Positions 16,425 through 28,197 of a stretch of DNA of 64,000 bases are shown piece after piece. A model generated the notes under the pieces. It did not search any database, had not been told where the DNA came from, and saw nothing but the letters and a program-made list of their open reading frames with translations. Position 1 is the stretch's first letter. The number at the start of each line of letters is the position of its first letter. Origin of the DNA: Azospirillum picis (GTDB lineage Bacteria; Pseudomonadota; Alphaproteobacteria; Azospirillales; Azospirillaceae); assembly GCF_017876115.1 (NCBI RefSeq), contig NZ_JAGINO010000033.1, positions 1-64,000 of the forward strand, read 5' to 3'. A program made the translations under genes and the position numbers.

Positions 16425-16736
16425 ATGGACTGGTTTACAGGCCTCAGCATCGTCGCCATCGTGGCCGGCGTGACCATCAGCCTCGTGGTGCTGGCGGCGT
16501 TCGGCTCCATGCGCCACAGCCTGAACCAGACCGTGGCCCGCCAGTCGCAGCAGATCGGCCGCCTGTCCGACACCATGGCGGCCCTGTCGGCACAGCATCA
16601 GGCGGCACAAACCCGCATCCAGCAACTGACCGACGCGAACCGCAAGTTGTCGGACGAGATGACGGCGCTTGGCGAGCGCCTGAACGACAGCGACAGCGCA
16701 CGACGTCCGGCAGGCACGGCAAGGCTCCTCCATTGA
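16425..16736 (+). CDS. Small membrane-anchored coiled-coil protein
   Basis: A 103-residue protein with one N-terminal transmembrane helix (FTGLSIVAIVAGVTISLVVLAAF) and then a predicted coiled coil rich in Gln, Arg and Leu (QSQQIGRLSDTMAALSAQHQ). It resembles small envelope scaffolds but matches no family I can name. Its stop codon overlaps the TTG proposed as start of the methyltransferase gene, which suggests translational coupling. Confidence 0.6.
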   Translation: MDWFTGLSIVAIVAGVTISLVVLAAFGSMRHSLNQTVARQSQQIGRLSDTMAALSAQHQAAQTRIQQLTDANRKLSDEMTALGERLNDSDSARRPAGTARLLH

Positions 16737-17605
16737 CCGTCCACCCACAGCCCGGCGCCGCTCCTTCCGGGAGTCCCCCCGATCCGGATGGTCCGGACGC
16801 CACCCGCGAGCGAGAGCGCTGGACCGCCAGCGCCGATGCCTGGGACCGCTGGGCCGACCCGATGGCCGATCTCGCCGACAAGCTCAACCGGCCATTGCTG
16901 GATGCCGTCGGCCTCGTCGAGGGGGAGAGGCTGCTCGATCTGGCTTCCGGCGCCGGCGAACCGGCGCTGAGCGCCGCCCGTCGGGCAGGACCGGCCGGGC
17001 TCGTGGTGGGCAGCGACCTCGTGCCGGGCATGATGACCGGCGCCATCCGCCGTGTCCGCGGCACCGACGGTCCGGCGCCCTCCTTCGCGGCGGCGGACAT
17101 GACGGCGCTGCCCTTCGCCGACGCGGCCTTCGACCGAGTCACCTGCCGCTTCGGCATCATGTTCGTGCCGCCGGTCGAAGCCGCACTGCGCGAGGTGCGC
17201 CGCGTGCTCCGCCCCGGCGGCAAGGCCGCCTTCATGGTGTGGGGACCGCGGTCGGGAAACGGCCTCTTCGCCGAGATCGGCGCCGTGGTGGCCGGTCACC
17301 TGGGCGAGGACGGCAGCCTCGATCCGCTGTTCCGGTTTGCCGGGCCGGGGCGGCTGTCGGCGCTCCTCCAGGCCGCCGGCTTCACCAGCACGGCGGAAAG
17401 CGACCTCACCCCGGTCCGGAAGGCCCCGGCGGACCAGCCCTTCTGGCGTGCCGCGCTGGAGATGAGCTTCGGCCATCGGCTCGACGGCCTGCCCCCGGAC
17501 CGCCGGGCGGCGATCGAGGCCGACATCGCCCGCCGGTTTGCGGCGCAGGCGGTCGACGGAATCGTACCGGTGCCGTCGCACGCCCGCATTGTCGTCGGCG
17601 GGTAG
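16733..17605 (+). CDS. SAM-dependent class I methyltransferase
   Basis: A roughly 290-residue methyltransferase of the UbiE/Methyltransf_11 type. It shows SAM motif I (RLLDLASGAGEPALS), the acidic motif II region (VGSDLVPGMM), ADMTALPFADAAFDRVTC and the motif around REVRRVLRPGGKAAFMVWG. The substrate cannot be read from sequence. The start is uncertain: TTG 16733 overlaps the upstream stop (TTGA) with AAGG before it, and there is no ATG until residue ~43, which is too far in. It converges with tamB. Confidence 0.8.
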   Translation: MTVHPQPGAAPSGSPPDPDGPDATRERERWTASADAWDRWADPMADLADKLNRPLLDAVGLVEGERLLDLASGAGEPALSAARRAGPAGLVVGSDLVPGMMTGAIRRVRGTDGPAPSFAAADMTALPFADAAFDRVTCRFGIMFVPPVEAALREVRRVLRPGGKAAFMVWGPRSGNGLFAEIGAVVAGHLGEDGSLDPLFRFAGPGRLSALLQAAGFTSTAESDLTPVRKAPADQPFWRAALEMSFGHRLDGLPPDRRAAIEADIARRFAAQAVDGIVPVPSHARIVVGG

Positions 17606-17620
17606 CCGCCACCCGCCGCC

Positions 17621-20600
17621 TCAGTAGTCCCGTTCGAACGTGACGCCGAACTGGGTTTCGGAGTTGGCGCCGACCGTCGCCTGACCCTTGATGCTCTTGG
17701 TGATGTCGACCTCCACCTTGGCCCGGGTCTGGTTCGCGCCGATCCCCTGCTCGACGCCGACATAGACGCGGTCGCTGACATAGCGGCCGGCCTGCACCGC
17801 ACCGCCCTTGCCGTTCTCGCCTGCGGTGAAATCGAGGCGATCGACGCCGAGGCCGCGGCGCACCTTGTCCAGGATGCCGCCGCCACCGCCGAAGCCGGCC
17901 AGCGCCGCTGCCGATTGGGCGAGCTGCACCGCTTCCCCGGCGCTCAGATCGCCGACCGACTTGCCGAACAGCACGCCGGCCAGTACCTCGTCCTGCGGCA
18001 ATCCCTGGGGCGACGTCAGTTCGATCTTGGGGCGGCGGGAGGTGCCGCTCACCACCACGTCGGCGGTTATGCCGTTGGCCGTCGCCTCCGCCAGCAGGTC
18101 GAGGCGCGGGTCGATCGGCGTGGTGCCGTCGAAGTCGAAGATGCCGCGCTTGAACTCGAAGTCATGAGCGAGCAGGTTCAGGCTGCCCTTGAGGATGGAG
18201 AAGCGGCCGGTGACCGCCGGAGCGTTGGCGGTGCCGGCGATCTTCAGGTTGCCGCCCAATTCGGCATCCACCCCGCGCCCGCGCACGAAGATCTGGTTCG
18301 GTGCGTTCACCGTCATGTCGAGCGCCAGCACGAAGGGCGACGGCGGCGCCTCGGCCGCATCGGGGCGCGGCGCTTGCCGCGTGCCGTTGGCCGTGGCCAC
18401 CTGGGTGGTGCCGCGCGGCCGTCCCTTGCCCACCTCCTTCACCTCCAGGGTCGCGATGTTGGCGGGCATGCGGTTGGGAATCTGGATCTCGGCGCGGCGG
18501 ATGACCACCGGCCCGGCGAGCCGGGCATTGGTAAAGCCGCCGGTCAGCCTCAGGTCGGCACCGACTTCCGCCGTCGCCAGATCGATTTCCGCCAAGCGGG
18601 CGTTGTCGGCCTTCAGCGCGATGTCAAGCTGCTGGTCCGCGGCCGCGGCCGGACGGATCACGCCGCTGGCGCTGATGGCGCCGCCGTTGCGGGTGCGTCC
18701 GCGGAAGGACTGGATGGTGAAGACGTCCCCGTCTCCGACAAGCCGCGCCTCGATGTCGGTGATGACGGCGCCCGAGGCCCTGTTCTCGTAGCGTCCGCCG
18801 GCCAGCGTCACCGAACCGCCGAGCGAGGGTTTGGCGACCGTACCGCCGGCCCGCACGTCGAGCCGCAGGGTGCCGCGCGCCCGGTCGCCGGAGGAGGCGA
18901 GCAGGTCGTTGGCGAGAGACAGGTCGAGGGTGCCGTTCACGGCGGCTTCCACGGCGCCGTTCGGCGGCACGCCGACCGCGTAGTTGTCCGGGTTCATCAC
19001 CAGCGGCAGGGCGGCATTGGCCGTCAGCACACCGGCGTTCCGCGGCATCCCCACCCGCCCGTTCACCACCAGCCGCCGATCGCGCCATTGCGCATCCACC
19101 GTCGCATCGATGCCCGGCAGCCCGGCCCGCGTGGTCTGCTGCGCCTTCAGGCCGCTGACGCGCAGCGTCGCGTCGGCGCGCGGGTTGCGCACCGTCCCCC
19201 CCAGCGTCGCCCGTGCGTTGGCGACGCCGTCGAGCAGAAGCGTCGGGCTCGCCAGCTTCGCCAGCGCCAGCGGAAGCCGGTCTACCGTCACCTCGCCATT
19301 CAACCGCTCGCCGTTCAGGCCGAGGTCGGCGGCCAGGCGGGCATTGCCCGAAGACAGCCGCAGCCCCTGCACTTCATAGCGGCGCTCGGCCAGCAGGACG
19401 GTGGCCGGGCCGGTCATCCGCAGGTCCTCGCCCGCATAGCGCGCCTGCAACCGCTCCAGCCGGATGCGCGTCGCGGCGCTCTCCTGCGCGAGGTTGCCGG
19501 CGAGGTCGAGACCGATCGGACGGTCGCCGGCGCCGGCGACATTGGCTTGGAAGGTCGCCTTGGACAGCGATCCCTCGGCCGAGGCGGTGACCGAGCGCAG
19601 CGGGTTTCCGGCCGCCGATCCGTCGCCCATCTCCAGCCGCGCCCGGCCGCTGGGGACCCCGAGCGCATCCGCGACCTCGGCCCGGGCGGCAAGGCGGCCG
19701 GCGGTCAGCAGCGGGCCGCCCTCCCCCTCCACCCGAAGGTTGCTGGCATCGGCGTTGAGCGACGCCGCCTGCTTTCCACTCTTGCCGTCCAACGCCAGGG
19801 TGAACTTGGCGCCGCCGCCGAGCGGTACGCCGGCCAGCTCCGACAGCCCCTTGAGATTCGGCAGGCTGCCCTCCAGGCGGCCCGTCGCCAGCAGGGTGTC
19901 GAGCGCCACCTGCGCCTCGCCGGTGATGCGGTTGTTGCCGTTGGCCACCGACAGCCCGTCGAGCCGCAGTTCCTGGTCGCGCAGGGCATAGCGTCCGTCC
20001 AGGGTCAGCGGCGTGTTGTCCAGATGCGTGCGCGCCGCCACCGTGCCGTTGGGCGTACCGGGCAGTCCGGCGGCGGTCGCCTTGACCTCGGTGGCGCCCA
20101 GCCGGCGGCCCTGCACCACGAGATCGCGGGCGTTGAGCGTCGCCTGCGCCTCGATGGCGTCGAGCGGACCACGGGCGGCGGCCTCCAGCGTCGCCGATCC
20201 CGCCATCGGGGTGCCGAGCGCGCCGCCCAGCGGCTCCAGCCTGGTCACGGTCAGGTTGGTCCGGGCATCGACCCGGTTGTCCGCCAGCGCCGCCGTCCCG
20301 ATCAGCCGGCCGTTGCGGCCGTCCACCGTCAGGTCGGTCAGGCGCATCGCGCCATTCGGCTCCATCTGCGCCGCCAGCGACAGCGACGCCTTGTCGCCCA
20401 GCACGCCGTCGGCGGGCGTGCCGGTGGCAAGCCGCTCGGCGTCCCCCTTCAACTCGGCGGTCACGGTTCCGTCGGCGCCGCGCCGCACCGGCCCCGCCAG
20501 CGTCACCGCGCCGGCGAGCGGCCGCCCGGCAAGGCCGGACAATGCCGACAGGTCGTCGGCGGAGGCGGACAGCGTCAGGTCCGCCGTCTGGCCCCAGCCG

Positions 20601-21940
20601 CCGACGCGTCCTTCCGCCGACGCGCGGGCGGCGGCGGCGGTCAGGGTCAGCGTCTGCAACCCGATGCTGCCGCTGCCGGTATCGACCTGGGCACGGGCGG
20701 TCAGCACCGTTTCCGGACCGGTCAGCCGGGACAGCGCAGGGTCGTCGCCGGCGAGGTCGCGGAGCGTCGCGTTGACCGCCACCGTCAGCGCGTTCAGCGC
20801 GCCCTCGGCCGACCCCTCGATCACGCCCTCCCGCCAGGACACCGGCACCAGCGGGTGCAGCGTCGACTCCGGCCCGGCCTCGACGGTCCAGCGGAGGGCC
20901 ATGCGGCTGAAGTCCGCGGCGATGTCGCCGCTCACCGTGGCGGTCGCCGCGGCGGCGGTGAGCGCCAGCGGCGACACGGTGATGGCGCCCGACGGCGAGC
21001 GGACGATGGTGGCGTTCAGCGCCGGACTGGGACCGACCAGGGGGACCACGGTCTCGCCCGCCAGCCCGGCGAGCAGCGGGGCGATGTTGCCGCCCGCGGT
21101 CAGCGTCAGCGCGTGGCCGTCGGGACCCTTCCGGATGGTGGCGTCGGCCGCGAGATTGCCGGTCGGATTGCCGGCATCGCCGGCCGCGGCGGTCAGGGTG
21201 CCCCTCCAGTCGTCGAGCGTGCCGTCCCCCTTCAGCACGATGTCGACCGGCGGCAGGCCGGGGAGCGCGAGCGCCCGGGCCATGACGCCGCCGGCCGGCT
21301 CGGACGCGGTGATGGACAGGTTCAGCGTGTTCTTCTCCGGGTCGAACAGCGCGACGACATCGGCCTGCCCCGGCTTGTCGTCGATCCTGGCAACCTGGAG
21401 CTTGGCATCGAGGGCGCCGCCGCTGCGTTCCAGCTTGGCCGAGCCGCCGATGCGCAGCACCGCCGGCTCTCCCAGCAGCGCCGGTCCAAGCTCCAGCCGC
21501 TCGACCACCAGCTTGTCCAGCTCGATCCCGACCGGCAGGTCGGGCAGGACCGATTGGCCGGGTTCGGCCGGCGCGGCCGGCTGGGTGCTGACCGGCGCGC
21601 GCGTCACCGTGATCGAGGCCGCCTCGAGCGCGTCGATCTTCGCCCGCCGCGTCAGCAGCGCCGAAGGGGACAGCACCACGTGCAGCTTCTCGATCGTCAG
21701 CCAGACGCCCTGGCTGTCGGCCAGCGTGGCCGTGGCGAAGGTGAAATCGGTCGGGATGCTGCCTTCGATGGCGCCCAGCTTCAGGTGCATGTCGGGGGAC
21801 TCGACGGCCCCCTCGATCTTCTCGACCAGCCATTCCCTGGTCGAATCACCGAACAGCGAGAAGGCTTGCGCCCGCGGCGGGGCGGCGAGCAGACCGGCCA
21901 GCACCGCCAGCCCGGCCAGGAGGAAACGTACCGCCGTCAC
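17621..21940 (-). CDS. tamB: TamB, translocation and assembly module inner-membrane component
   Basis: A 1439-residue protein with an N-terminal hydrophobic anchor (VRFLLAGLAVLAGLLAAPPR), a very long repetitive beta-rich region and the C-terminal DUF490 domain. That domain includes GTTPIDPRLDLLAEATANG, SPQGLPQDEVLAGVLFGKS and ends with a typical aromatic tail, VTFERDY. TamB forms a hydrophobic groove spanning the periplasm and works with TamA in outer-membrane protein or lipid delivery. GTG 21940 is preferred because AAAGGG lies upstream and it gives a compact N-terminus; a TTG at 21964 is in frame. It lies 147 bases downstream of tamA on the same strand. Confidence 0.93.
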   Translation of the reverse strand: MTAVRFLLAGLAVLAGLLAAPPRAQAFSLFGDSTREWLVEKIEGAVESPDMHLKLGAIEGSIPTDFTFATATLADSQGVWLTIEKLHVVLSPSALLTRRAKIDALEAASITVTRAPVSTQPAAPAEPGQSVLPDLPVGIELDKLVVERLELGPALLGEPAVLRIGGSAKLERSGGALDAKLQVARIDDKPGQADVVALFDPEKNTLNLSITASEPAGGVMARALALPGLPPVDIVLKGDGTLDDWRGTLTAAAGDAGNPTGNLAADATIRKGPDGHALTLTAGGNIAPLLAGLAGETVVPLVGPSPALNATIVRSPSGAITVSPLALTAAAATATVSGDIAADFSRMALRWTVEAGPESTLHPLVPVSWREGVIEGSAEGALNALTVAVNATLRDLAGDDPALSRLTGPETVLTARAQVDTGSGSIGLQTLTLTAAAARASAEGRVGGWGQTADLTLSASADDLSALSGLAGRPLAGAVTLAGPVRRGADGTVTAELKGDAERLATGTPADGVLGDKASLSLAAQMEPNGAMRLTDLTVDGRNGRLIGTAALADNRVDARTNLTVTRLEPLGGALGTPMAGSATLEAAARGPLDAIEAQATLNARDLVVQGRRLGATEVKATAAGLPGTPNGTVAARTHLDNTPLTLDGRYALRDQELRLDGLSVANGNNRITGEAQVALDTLLATGRLEGSLPNLKGLSELAGVPLGGGAKFTLALDGKSGKQAASLNADASNLRVEGEGGPLLTAGRLAARAEVADALGVPSGRARLEMGDGSAAGNPLRSVTASAEGSLSKATFQANVAGAGDRPIGLDLAGNLAQESAATRIRLERLQARYAGEDLRMTGPATVLLAERRYEVQGLRLSSGNARLAADLGLNGERLNGEVTVDRLPLALAKLASPTLLLDGVANARATLGGTVRNPRADATLRVSGLKAQQTTRAGLPGIDATVDAQWRDRRLVVNGRVGMPRNAGVLTANAALPLVMNPDNYAVGVPPNGAVEAAVNGTLDLSLANDLLASSGDRARGTLRLDVRAGGTVAKPSLGGSVTLAGGRYENRASGAVITDIEARLVGDGDVFTIQSFRGRTRNGGAISASGVIRPAAAADQQLDIALKADNARLAEIDLATAEVGADLRLTGGFTNARLAGPVVIRRAEIQIPNRMPANIATLEVKEVGKGRPRGTTQVATANGTRQAPRPDAAEAPPSPFVLALDMTVNAPNQIFVRGRGVDAELGGNLKIAGTANAPAVTGRFSILKGSLNLLAHDFEFKRGIFDFDGTTPIDPRLDLLAEATANGITADVVVSGTSRRPKIELTSPQGLPQDEVLAGVLFGKSVGDLSAGEAVQLAQSAAALAGFGGGGGILDKVRRGLGVDRLDFTAGENGKGGAVQAGRYVSDRVYVGVEQGIGANQTRAKVEVDITKSIKGQATVGANSETQFGVTFERDY

Positions 21941-22087
21941 ACCCTTCCCTTTCGAAAACGCCAACCCGACTTCAACATTCCCGACCTCAACATTCGCTGT
22001 CCCCGAACGTCCCCATCAAATGGGGCGGCACCATGGCACGGGCGCGTGCCTGGCGCCCGCCGCCCCCGGATGGAGACGGGCGCCATG

Positions 22088-24202
22088 TCAGAACGCCTGT
22101 CCCAGGCTGAGGTAGAGCTGCCAGCGGGCATCCCCGCTGGCCGGATTGAGGGGAAAGCCGACATCGACCCGCAGCGGGCCGAAATCCGTGTAGTAGCGCA
22201 CGCCGACGCCGGCCCCGACGCGCAGCGGCTCGGAAAAGTCCGGATAGGCGGAATCATACACGGTGCCGGCATCGACGAAGGGGACCACCCCGATGGTCTC
22301 CGTCACCTTGATGCGCAGTTCCGCCCCAAGTTCCAGCAGGGACCGGCCGCCGGAGGGGTCGTGGAAGCGGTCGCGCGGTCCGGCCTTCTGGAAGCCGTAG
22401 CCGCGGACCGAGCCGCCGCCGCCGGCATAGAACCGGTGGTCCGGCGGGATCTGCGACAGCGACGACCCCAGGATGCTGCCGAGGCCGATCCGCGCCGCGG
22501 CGACGTAGCGCCCCTCGTTGCCGAAGTCGTAATAGGTCGAGCCGTTCAGCAGCACCGTGGTGAAAGGGGAATCGCTGTCGCCGCCGACCGGGAACCACGG
22601 CGTGAGCTGGAGCGACGCGCGCTGGCCCGACGTCGGGTTCAGAAGGTTGTCGGTGCCGTTCCAGGCGGCCCCCAGCGGCACGCCGATGAAGGCGGTCTGG
22701 TAGGTCCGGTCTTCCGTCTCCACCCGCCCGCGCTCGCCGCTGACGCCGTAGCTGATGGTCAACTGGTCGGTCAAGGGCCGCTCCAGCTTGACGGCGAGCT
22801 CCGAGGCGACGCGGCTGTAGGCCGGCGGCTGGTCGTTGACCACGGCGAAGCTGACCTTCAGCGACTGCTTCAGCGCCAGGAAGTCCGGCTTGGTGAAGTC
22901 GACGCTGAAGCGCAGGTCCGGAAGGTTGTTGCCGCTGCTCGCGGTGCCGCCGGACGAGCCGGCGACACGGGCGATGTCGACACCGACCCGCAGCCTCTCC
23001 GCCCCGCCGAACAGGTTGCGGTGCCCCCAGTAGGCGTTGGTGCCGATGCCGTCCTGGGTCGAGTAGGTCAGGCCGGCCCCGATGAAGCGGCGCTTGCGCT
23101 CGCTGACGTTGACGATCACCGGCGTCACCCCGTCGGGACCCGGCTGGTCCGCAAGGCGCACGCGCACGGTGTCGAAGACCTGCAGCGCCGCGATGTCCTG
23201 CCGCGCCTGGTCGGTGGCCGACGGATCGAAGACCTGCCCTTCCTTCCAGGCAAGGCGGCCGCGCACCAAGTCCTCGTCGACCTTGTCCAGTCCCTCGATG
23301 CGGGTGGCGCCGTAGTGCACGAGCGGGCCGGGATCGACCGTGTAGCTCACGTCCATCGTCCGCTCGGCGTGGTCGACCACGACCTCGCGGTCGGCCGCCT
23401 TGGCGAAGGCATAGCCGCGCTTGCTCAGCCGGCCGATCAGCTCCCCTTCCGCATCCAGCACCTTCTGCGCCAGCGCCGGCCCGCCCTTGACCAGACCCAG
23501 CCCGTCGGTCGCCACCTCCTTGGGCAGCGCCGATCCGCCGACGCCCTGAACGGCGATGGTATTGAAATGGTAGATCGGGCCCGGCGTGACGGCGATCGTG
23601 ACCTTGACCGGCTGCCCGGCCACGGCGCCGTCCGCCGGCGGCGGGACGGCCCCCTGCGGAGATGCTTCCGGAGCCGCCGCCTGCGCGCCGCCCTGCGCCT
23701 CCGCCGGCGCATTGCCGATCCGGATGTCGAGCCGGGCATCGTAGTAGCCGACGGACCGCAGCGCCGCCTGCAGGCGGTCGCGATCGTTGTCCGCCCTCCG
23801 CTCCAGTCCGAGCAGCGAGGGGGGCGGGTCGTCCTTCAACTCCACCAGCGTCGAGGCGTCGCGCAAGGTGTTGCGCAGCCCGTCATCCTCGACCCCGGCG
23901 AACTCGACCTCATAGCGGACGCCGGCCGGCTTCGTCTCCTCCTCCGGCGCCGCCGCACCGGCGGCGGCATCGGGCGCGGGATCGACGGCGGCCTCCTGGG
24001 CATGGCCGGTGCCTGCCGGCGCCAGCAGCAGCGCGGCGATCAGGGGGACGGCGGCCAGCGATACTGCGGCCAGCGGCGCGGCACGGGCCTTGGACTGCCG
24101 GTCCGGAACGGGAGTTCCGGAGGGCGGCGAGCCGGCAAATCCTGCATCGGCTGGCCGTCCTTTGGACGATGGGCGTCGGAAAGCGGGAGCGAGGCGGGTC
24201 AT
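22088..24202 (-). CDS. tamA: TamA, Omp85-family outer-membrane component
   Basis: A 704-residue protein. The N-terminus has a signal-like hydrophobic stretch after an unusual ~45-residue basic leader, ending near [13 protein letters not shown]-type repeats follow ([20 protein letters not shown], then [11 protein letters not shown]). The Omp85 beta-barrel carries [40 protein letters not shown] (the barrel RGY motif) and a terminal strand ending in LSLGQAF. It inserts substrates into the outer membrane with TamB, whose gene lies directly downstream. Start ATG 24202 is chosen over the upstream in-frame TTG. The long N-terminal leader may mean the true start is internal. Confidence 0.92.
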   Translation of the reverse strand: MTRLAPAFRRPSSKGRPADAGFAGSPPSGTPVPDRQSKARAAPLAAVSLAAVPLIAALLLAPAGTGHAQEAAVDPAPDAAAGAAAPEEETKPAGVRYEVEFAGVEDDGLRNTLRDASTLVELKDDPPPSLLGLERRADNDRDRLQAALRSVGYYDARLDIRIGNAPAEAQGGAQAAAPEASPQGAVPPPADGAVAGQPVKVTIAVTPGPIYHFNTIAVQGVGGSALPKEVATDGLGLVKGGPALAQKVLDAEGELIGRLSKRGYAFAKAADREVVVDHAERTMDVSYTVDPGPLVHYGATRIEGLDKVDEDLVRGRLAWKEGQVFDPSATDQARQDIAALQVFDTVRVRLADQPGPDGVTPVIVNVSERKRRFIGAGLTYSTQDGIGTNAYWGHRNLFGGAERLRVGVDIARVAGSSGGTASSGNNLPDLRFSVDFTKPDFLALKQSLKVSFAVVNDQPPAYSRVASELAVKLERPLTDQLTISYGVSGERGRVETEDRTYQTAFIGVPLGAAWNGTDNLLNPTSGQRASLQLTPWFPVGGDSDSPFTTVLLNGSTYYDFGNEGRYVAAARIGLGSILGSSLSQIPPDHRFYAGGGGSVRGYGFQKAGPRDRFHDPSGGRSLLELGAELRIKVTETIGVVPFVDAGTVYDSAYPDFSEPLRVGAGVGVRYYTDFGPLRVDVGFPLNPASGDARWQLYLSLGQAF

Positions 24203-24274
24203 CGCCCCCAATGTAAGTGCCGGACACGCATAGCTCCATCCCGGAAATTCGCGTTAGGCCAAAGGGCACGGCGC

Positions 24275-24302
24275 TTGCGTTTTTGTCGCGATTCCATATA
24301 TT
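24275..24302 (+). promoter_or_regulatory. Predicted sigma-70 promoter of typA
   Basis: TTGCGT (24275-24280) and TATATT (24297-24302) are 16 bases apart in the tamA-typA divergent gap. Transcription would begin near 24309, just before the leader terminator. Confidence 0.6.
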
Positions 24303-24327
24303 GCGCCGCAACAGTTTCCCCGACAGC

Positions 24328-24357
24328 GCCCACCGAATTCTTCGGCGGGCCTTTTTG
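24328..24357 (+). terminator. Promoter-proximal intrinsic terminator in the typA leader
   Basis: The stem GCCC-A-CCGAA with TTCGG-C-GGGC (loop TTC, one A-C mismatch) is followed by CTTTTTG. It lies about 20 bases after the predicted start of transcription and 59 bases before typA. No plus-strand gene lies upstream, so it would act on the typA transcript itself. Confidence 0.7.
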
Positions 24358-24415
24358 TTGTTTGTGGCATGACGCTGCTGCGTGTCGGGGGTGCCCTTGC
24401 GAGACCGAAGGCTCC

Positions 24416-26242
<1,827 letters not shown>

Positions 26243-26270
26243 CGGGCTCCGGCGCCCCCTCCCTGCCGCC

Positions 26271-26321
26271 CTGCCCCCACCCCGACCCTTCCCCGCTGCT
26301 GCAGGGGAGGGTTAGGGTGGG
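26271..26321. repeat. Palindromic CCCTCCC/GGGAGGG intergenic repeat, copy 1
   Basis: The arms CCCCCACCCCGACCCTTCCCC and GGGGAGGGTTAGGGTGGGGGC-like sequence are nearly complementary around GCTGCTGCA. It lies 28 bases after typA and ends 48 bases before the iron permease. Copies with the same 3' end (GGGTTAGGG-GGGGGCAA) occur elsewhere in this window. Confidence 0.65.
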
Positions 26322-26369
26322 GGCAATGCCTTGACCACCCCCACACACCACAGCGAGGACACCCCCCGC

Positions 26370-28043
26370 ATGGCGATGGCGACCGACGCGAAGTCCCCTG
26401 GCTCCCCGTCCTTCTCCCTCCGTCGCCTGTGGTCCCGGATCGGCCTCTCCGGCCTGTTCGCCGCCCTCCTCGCCCTGCTGATCGCGGTTCCCATCCTCGC
26501 GGTCTTCGTCCAGGCCGCCGGCGTCTCCACCGACCTGTGGGGGCACATGGCGCGGACGGTGCTTCCCGGCTACATTCTCAACACCCTGATCCTGCTGGGC
26601 ATCGTCGGGGTGGTCACGCTGGTGACCGGCGTTGCCTGCGCCTGGACCGTCACCATGCACGACTTCCGCGGCCGCGGGGTCCTGCAATGGCTGCTGCTGC
26701 TGCCGCTCGCCATGCCGGCCTACGTCATGGCCTACACCTACACCGACTTCCTCCAATATGCCGGGCCGCTGCAGTCGGCGCTGCGCGCCGCCTTCGGCTG
26801 GCAGCGGCGGGACTACTGGTTCCCGGACATCCACACCGCCTGGGGCGCCGGGCTGGTGCTCTCGTCGGTGCTGTACCCCTACGTCTACGTGCTGGCCCGC
26901 GCCGCCTTCCTTGAGCAGTCGGTGTGCGTGCTGGAGGCCAGCCGGACGCTCGGCTGCACCGCCTTCGGCGCGTTCCGCCGGGTCGCGCTGCCGCTGGCGC
27001 GGCCGGCGCTGGTTGCCGGCGTCGGCTATGCGCTGATGGAGACGCTGGCCGATTTCGGCGCCGTCCGCTATTTCGGCATCGATACCTTCACCGTCGGCAT
27101 CTACCGCACCTGGTTCGCCCTTGGCGACGCCGCCGCCGCGGCGCAGCTCGCCGCCGTGCTGCTGTTGGTGGTGCTGGCGCTGGTCGGGCTGGAGAGGCTG
27201 TCTCGCGGCCGCATGCGCTTCCACCAGACCAGCAGCCGCTACCGCGCCCTGCCCGCCCCGCGCCTGTCGGCCGGCGGCACCGCGATGGCCTGGATCGTCT
27301 GCCTGACGCCGGTGCTGTTCGGCTTCCTGCTGCCGGGTGCCGTGCTGATCCGCATGATCCTGCGCGGTGGCACCGAACTGACGATGGCCCGCTTCACCGA
27401 CCTGACGGTCAACACCTTCATCCTCGGGGCCTCGGGCGCCCTGCTGGTGGTCGGCGTGGCGCTGCTGGTGATCCACGGCGTGCGCCACGACCGCAGCGGG
27501 CTGGCCACCGGGGCGGCGAAGCTCGCCTCGCTCGGCTACGCCACGCCGGGAACGGTCATCGCGGTCGGCATCCTGATCTCGGTCGGGCTGGCCCACGACT
27601 GGGCCGGCTGGCCGGTCGGCGCCATCCTCGGCACCACGATCGCCGGCATCCTCTACGGCTATCTCATCCGCTTCTTCGTCGTCGCCTACGGCCCGCTGGA
27701 ATCGGGCTTCGCCAAGATCGGGCCGAACCTGGAAGGGGCGGCGCGGTCGCTCGGGCACACGCCGCTGCAGGTGCTGCGCCGGGTGCACCTGCCGTTGCTG
27801 CGTCCCAGCCTGCTCAGCGCCGCCATGCTGGTGTTCGTCGACATCACCAAGGAACTGCCGGCGACGATGATCCTGCGGCCCTTCAACTTCGACACCCTGG
27901 CGATCGAGGCGTTCCGCATGGCCTCGACGGAGCGGCTGGACGATGCCGCCCTTCCCGCCCTGGTCATCGTGCTCGTCGGCCTGCTGCCGGTCATGTATCT
28001 CAGCCGCAGCATCGCCGCGTCGCGTCCCGGACACAGCGACTGA
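26370..28043 (+). CDS. Ferric-iron ABC transporter permease (FbpB/AfuB type, duplicated)
   Basis: A 557-residue membrane protein with two fused permease halves and about 12 helices. Each half carries a binding-protein-dependent transport EAA-like loop: EASRTLGCTAFGAFRRVALP and EGAARSLGHTPLQVLRRVHLPLL. This duplicated layout is typical of Fe3+ permeases such as FbpB and SfuB. It forms the channel for iron taken from the binding protein encoded just downstream. ATG 26370 is chosen (GAGG 11 bases upstream) over a TTG at 26331 that would sit next to the palindromic repeat. Confidence 0.9.
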   Translation: MAMATDAKSPGSPSFSLRRLWSRIGLSGLFAALLALLIAVPILAVFVQAAGVSTDLWGHMARTVLPGYILNTLILLGIVGVVTLVTGVACAWTVTMHDFRGRGVLQWLLLLPLAMPAYVMAYTYTDFLQYAGPLQSALRAAFGWQRRDYWFPDIHTAWGAGLVLSSVLYPYVYVLARAAFLEQSVCVLEASRTLGCTAFGAFRRVALPLARPALVAGVGYALMETLADFGAVRYFGIDTFTVGIYRTWFALGDAAAAAQLAAVLLLVVLALVGLERLSRGRMRFHQTSSRYRALPAPRLSAGGTAMAWIVCLTPVLFGFLLPGAVLIRMILRGGTELTMARFTDLTVNTFILGASGALLVVGVALLVIHGVRHDRSGLATGAAKLASLGYATPGTVIAVGILISVGLAHDWAGWPVGAILGTTIAGILYGYLIRFFVVAYGPLESGFAKIGPNLEGAARSLGHTPLQVLRRVHLPLLRPSLLSAAMLVFVDITKELPATMILRPFNFDTLAIEAFRMASTERLDDAALPALVIVLVGLLPVMYLSRSIAASRPGHSD

Positions 28044-28089
28044 CCGGGCGTACCGTCTGGCGCGATTGGGACGCCTCGCGTCCGTTTCA

Positions 28090-28152
28090 ATAACAGGTCC
28101 GCATAAATTTCAGCCGAAGCCGCGCCTCGACAGCGGCGGCGGCACCTGTTAT
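28090..28152 (+). repeat. Inverted repeat in the leader of the iron-binding protein gene
   Basis: ATAACAGGT (28090-28098) and ACCTGTTAT (28144-28152) are perfect 9-bp complements, 45 bases apart, ending 45 bases before the start codon. They could form an RNA stem separating permease from binding-protein mRNA, or be two half-sites. They do not match a Fur box that I recognise. Confidence 0.45.
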
Positions 28153-28197
28153 CCATTCCCGTGATTTTGAGAGTCGTTCGCAGTCCGGGAGTGAAGA

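Noticed and set aside
17915-24415. A very long open frame on the plus strand opposite tamA and tamB, joining the typA frame
   Set aside because: It is the antisense of two well-supported genes in GC-rich DNA; its translation is low-complexity Arg/Gly/Gln sequence, and the real typA protein begins at 24416.
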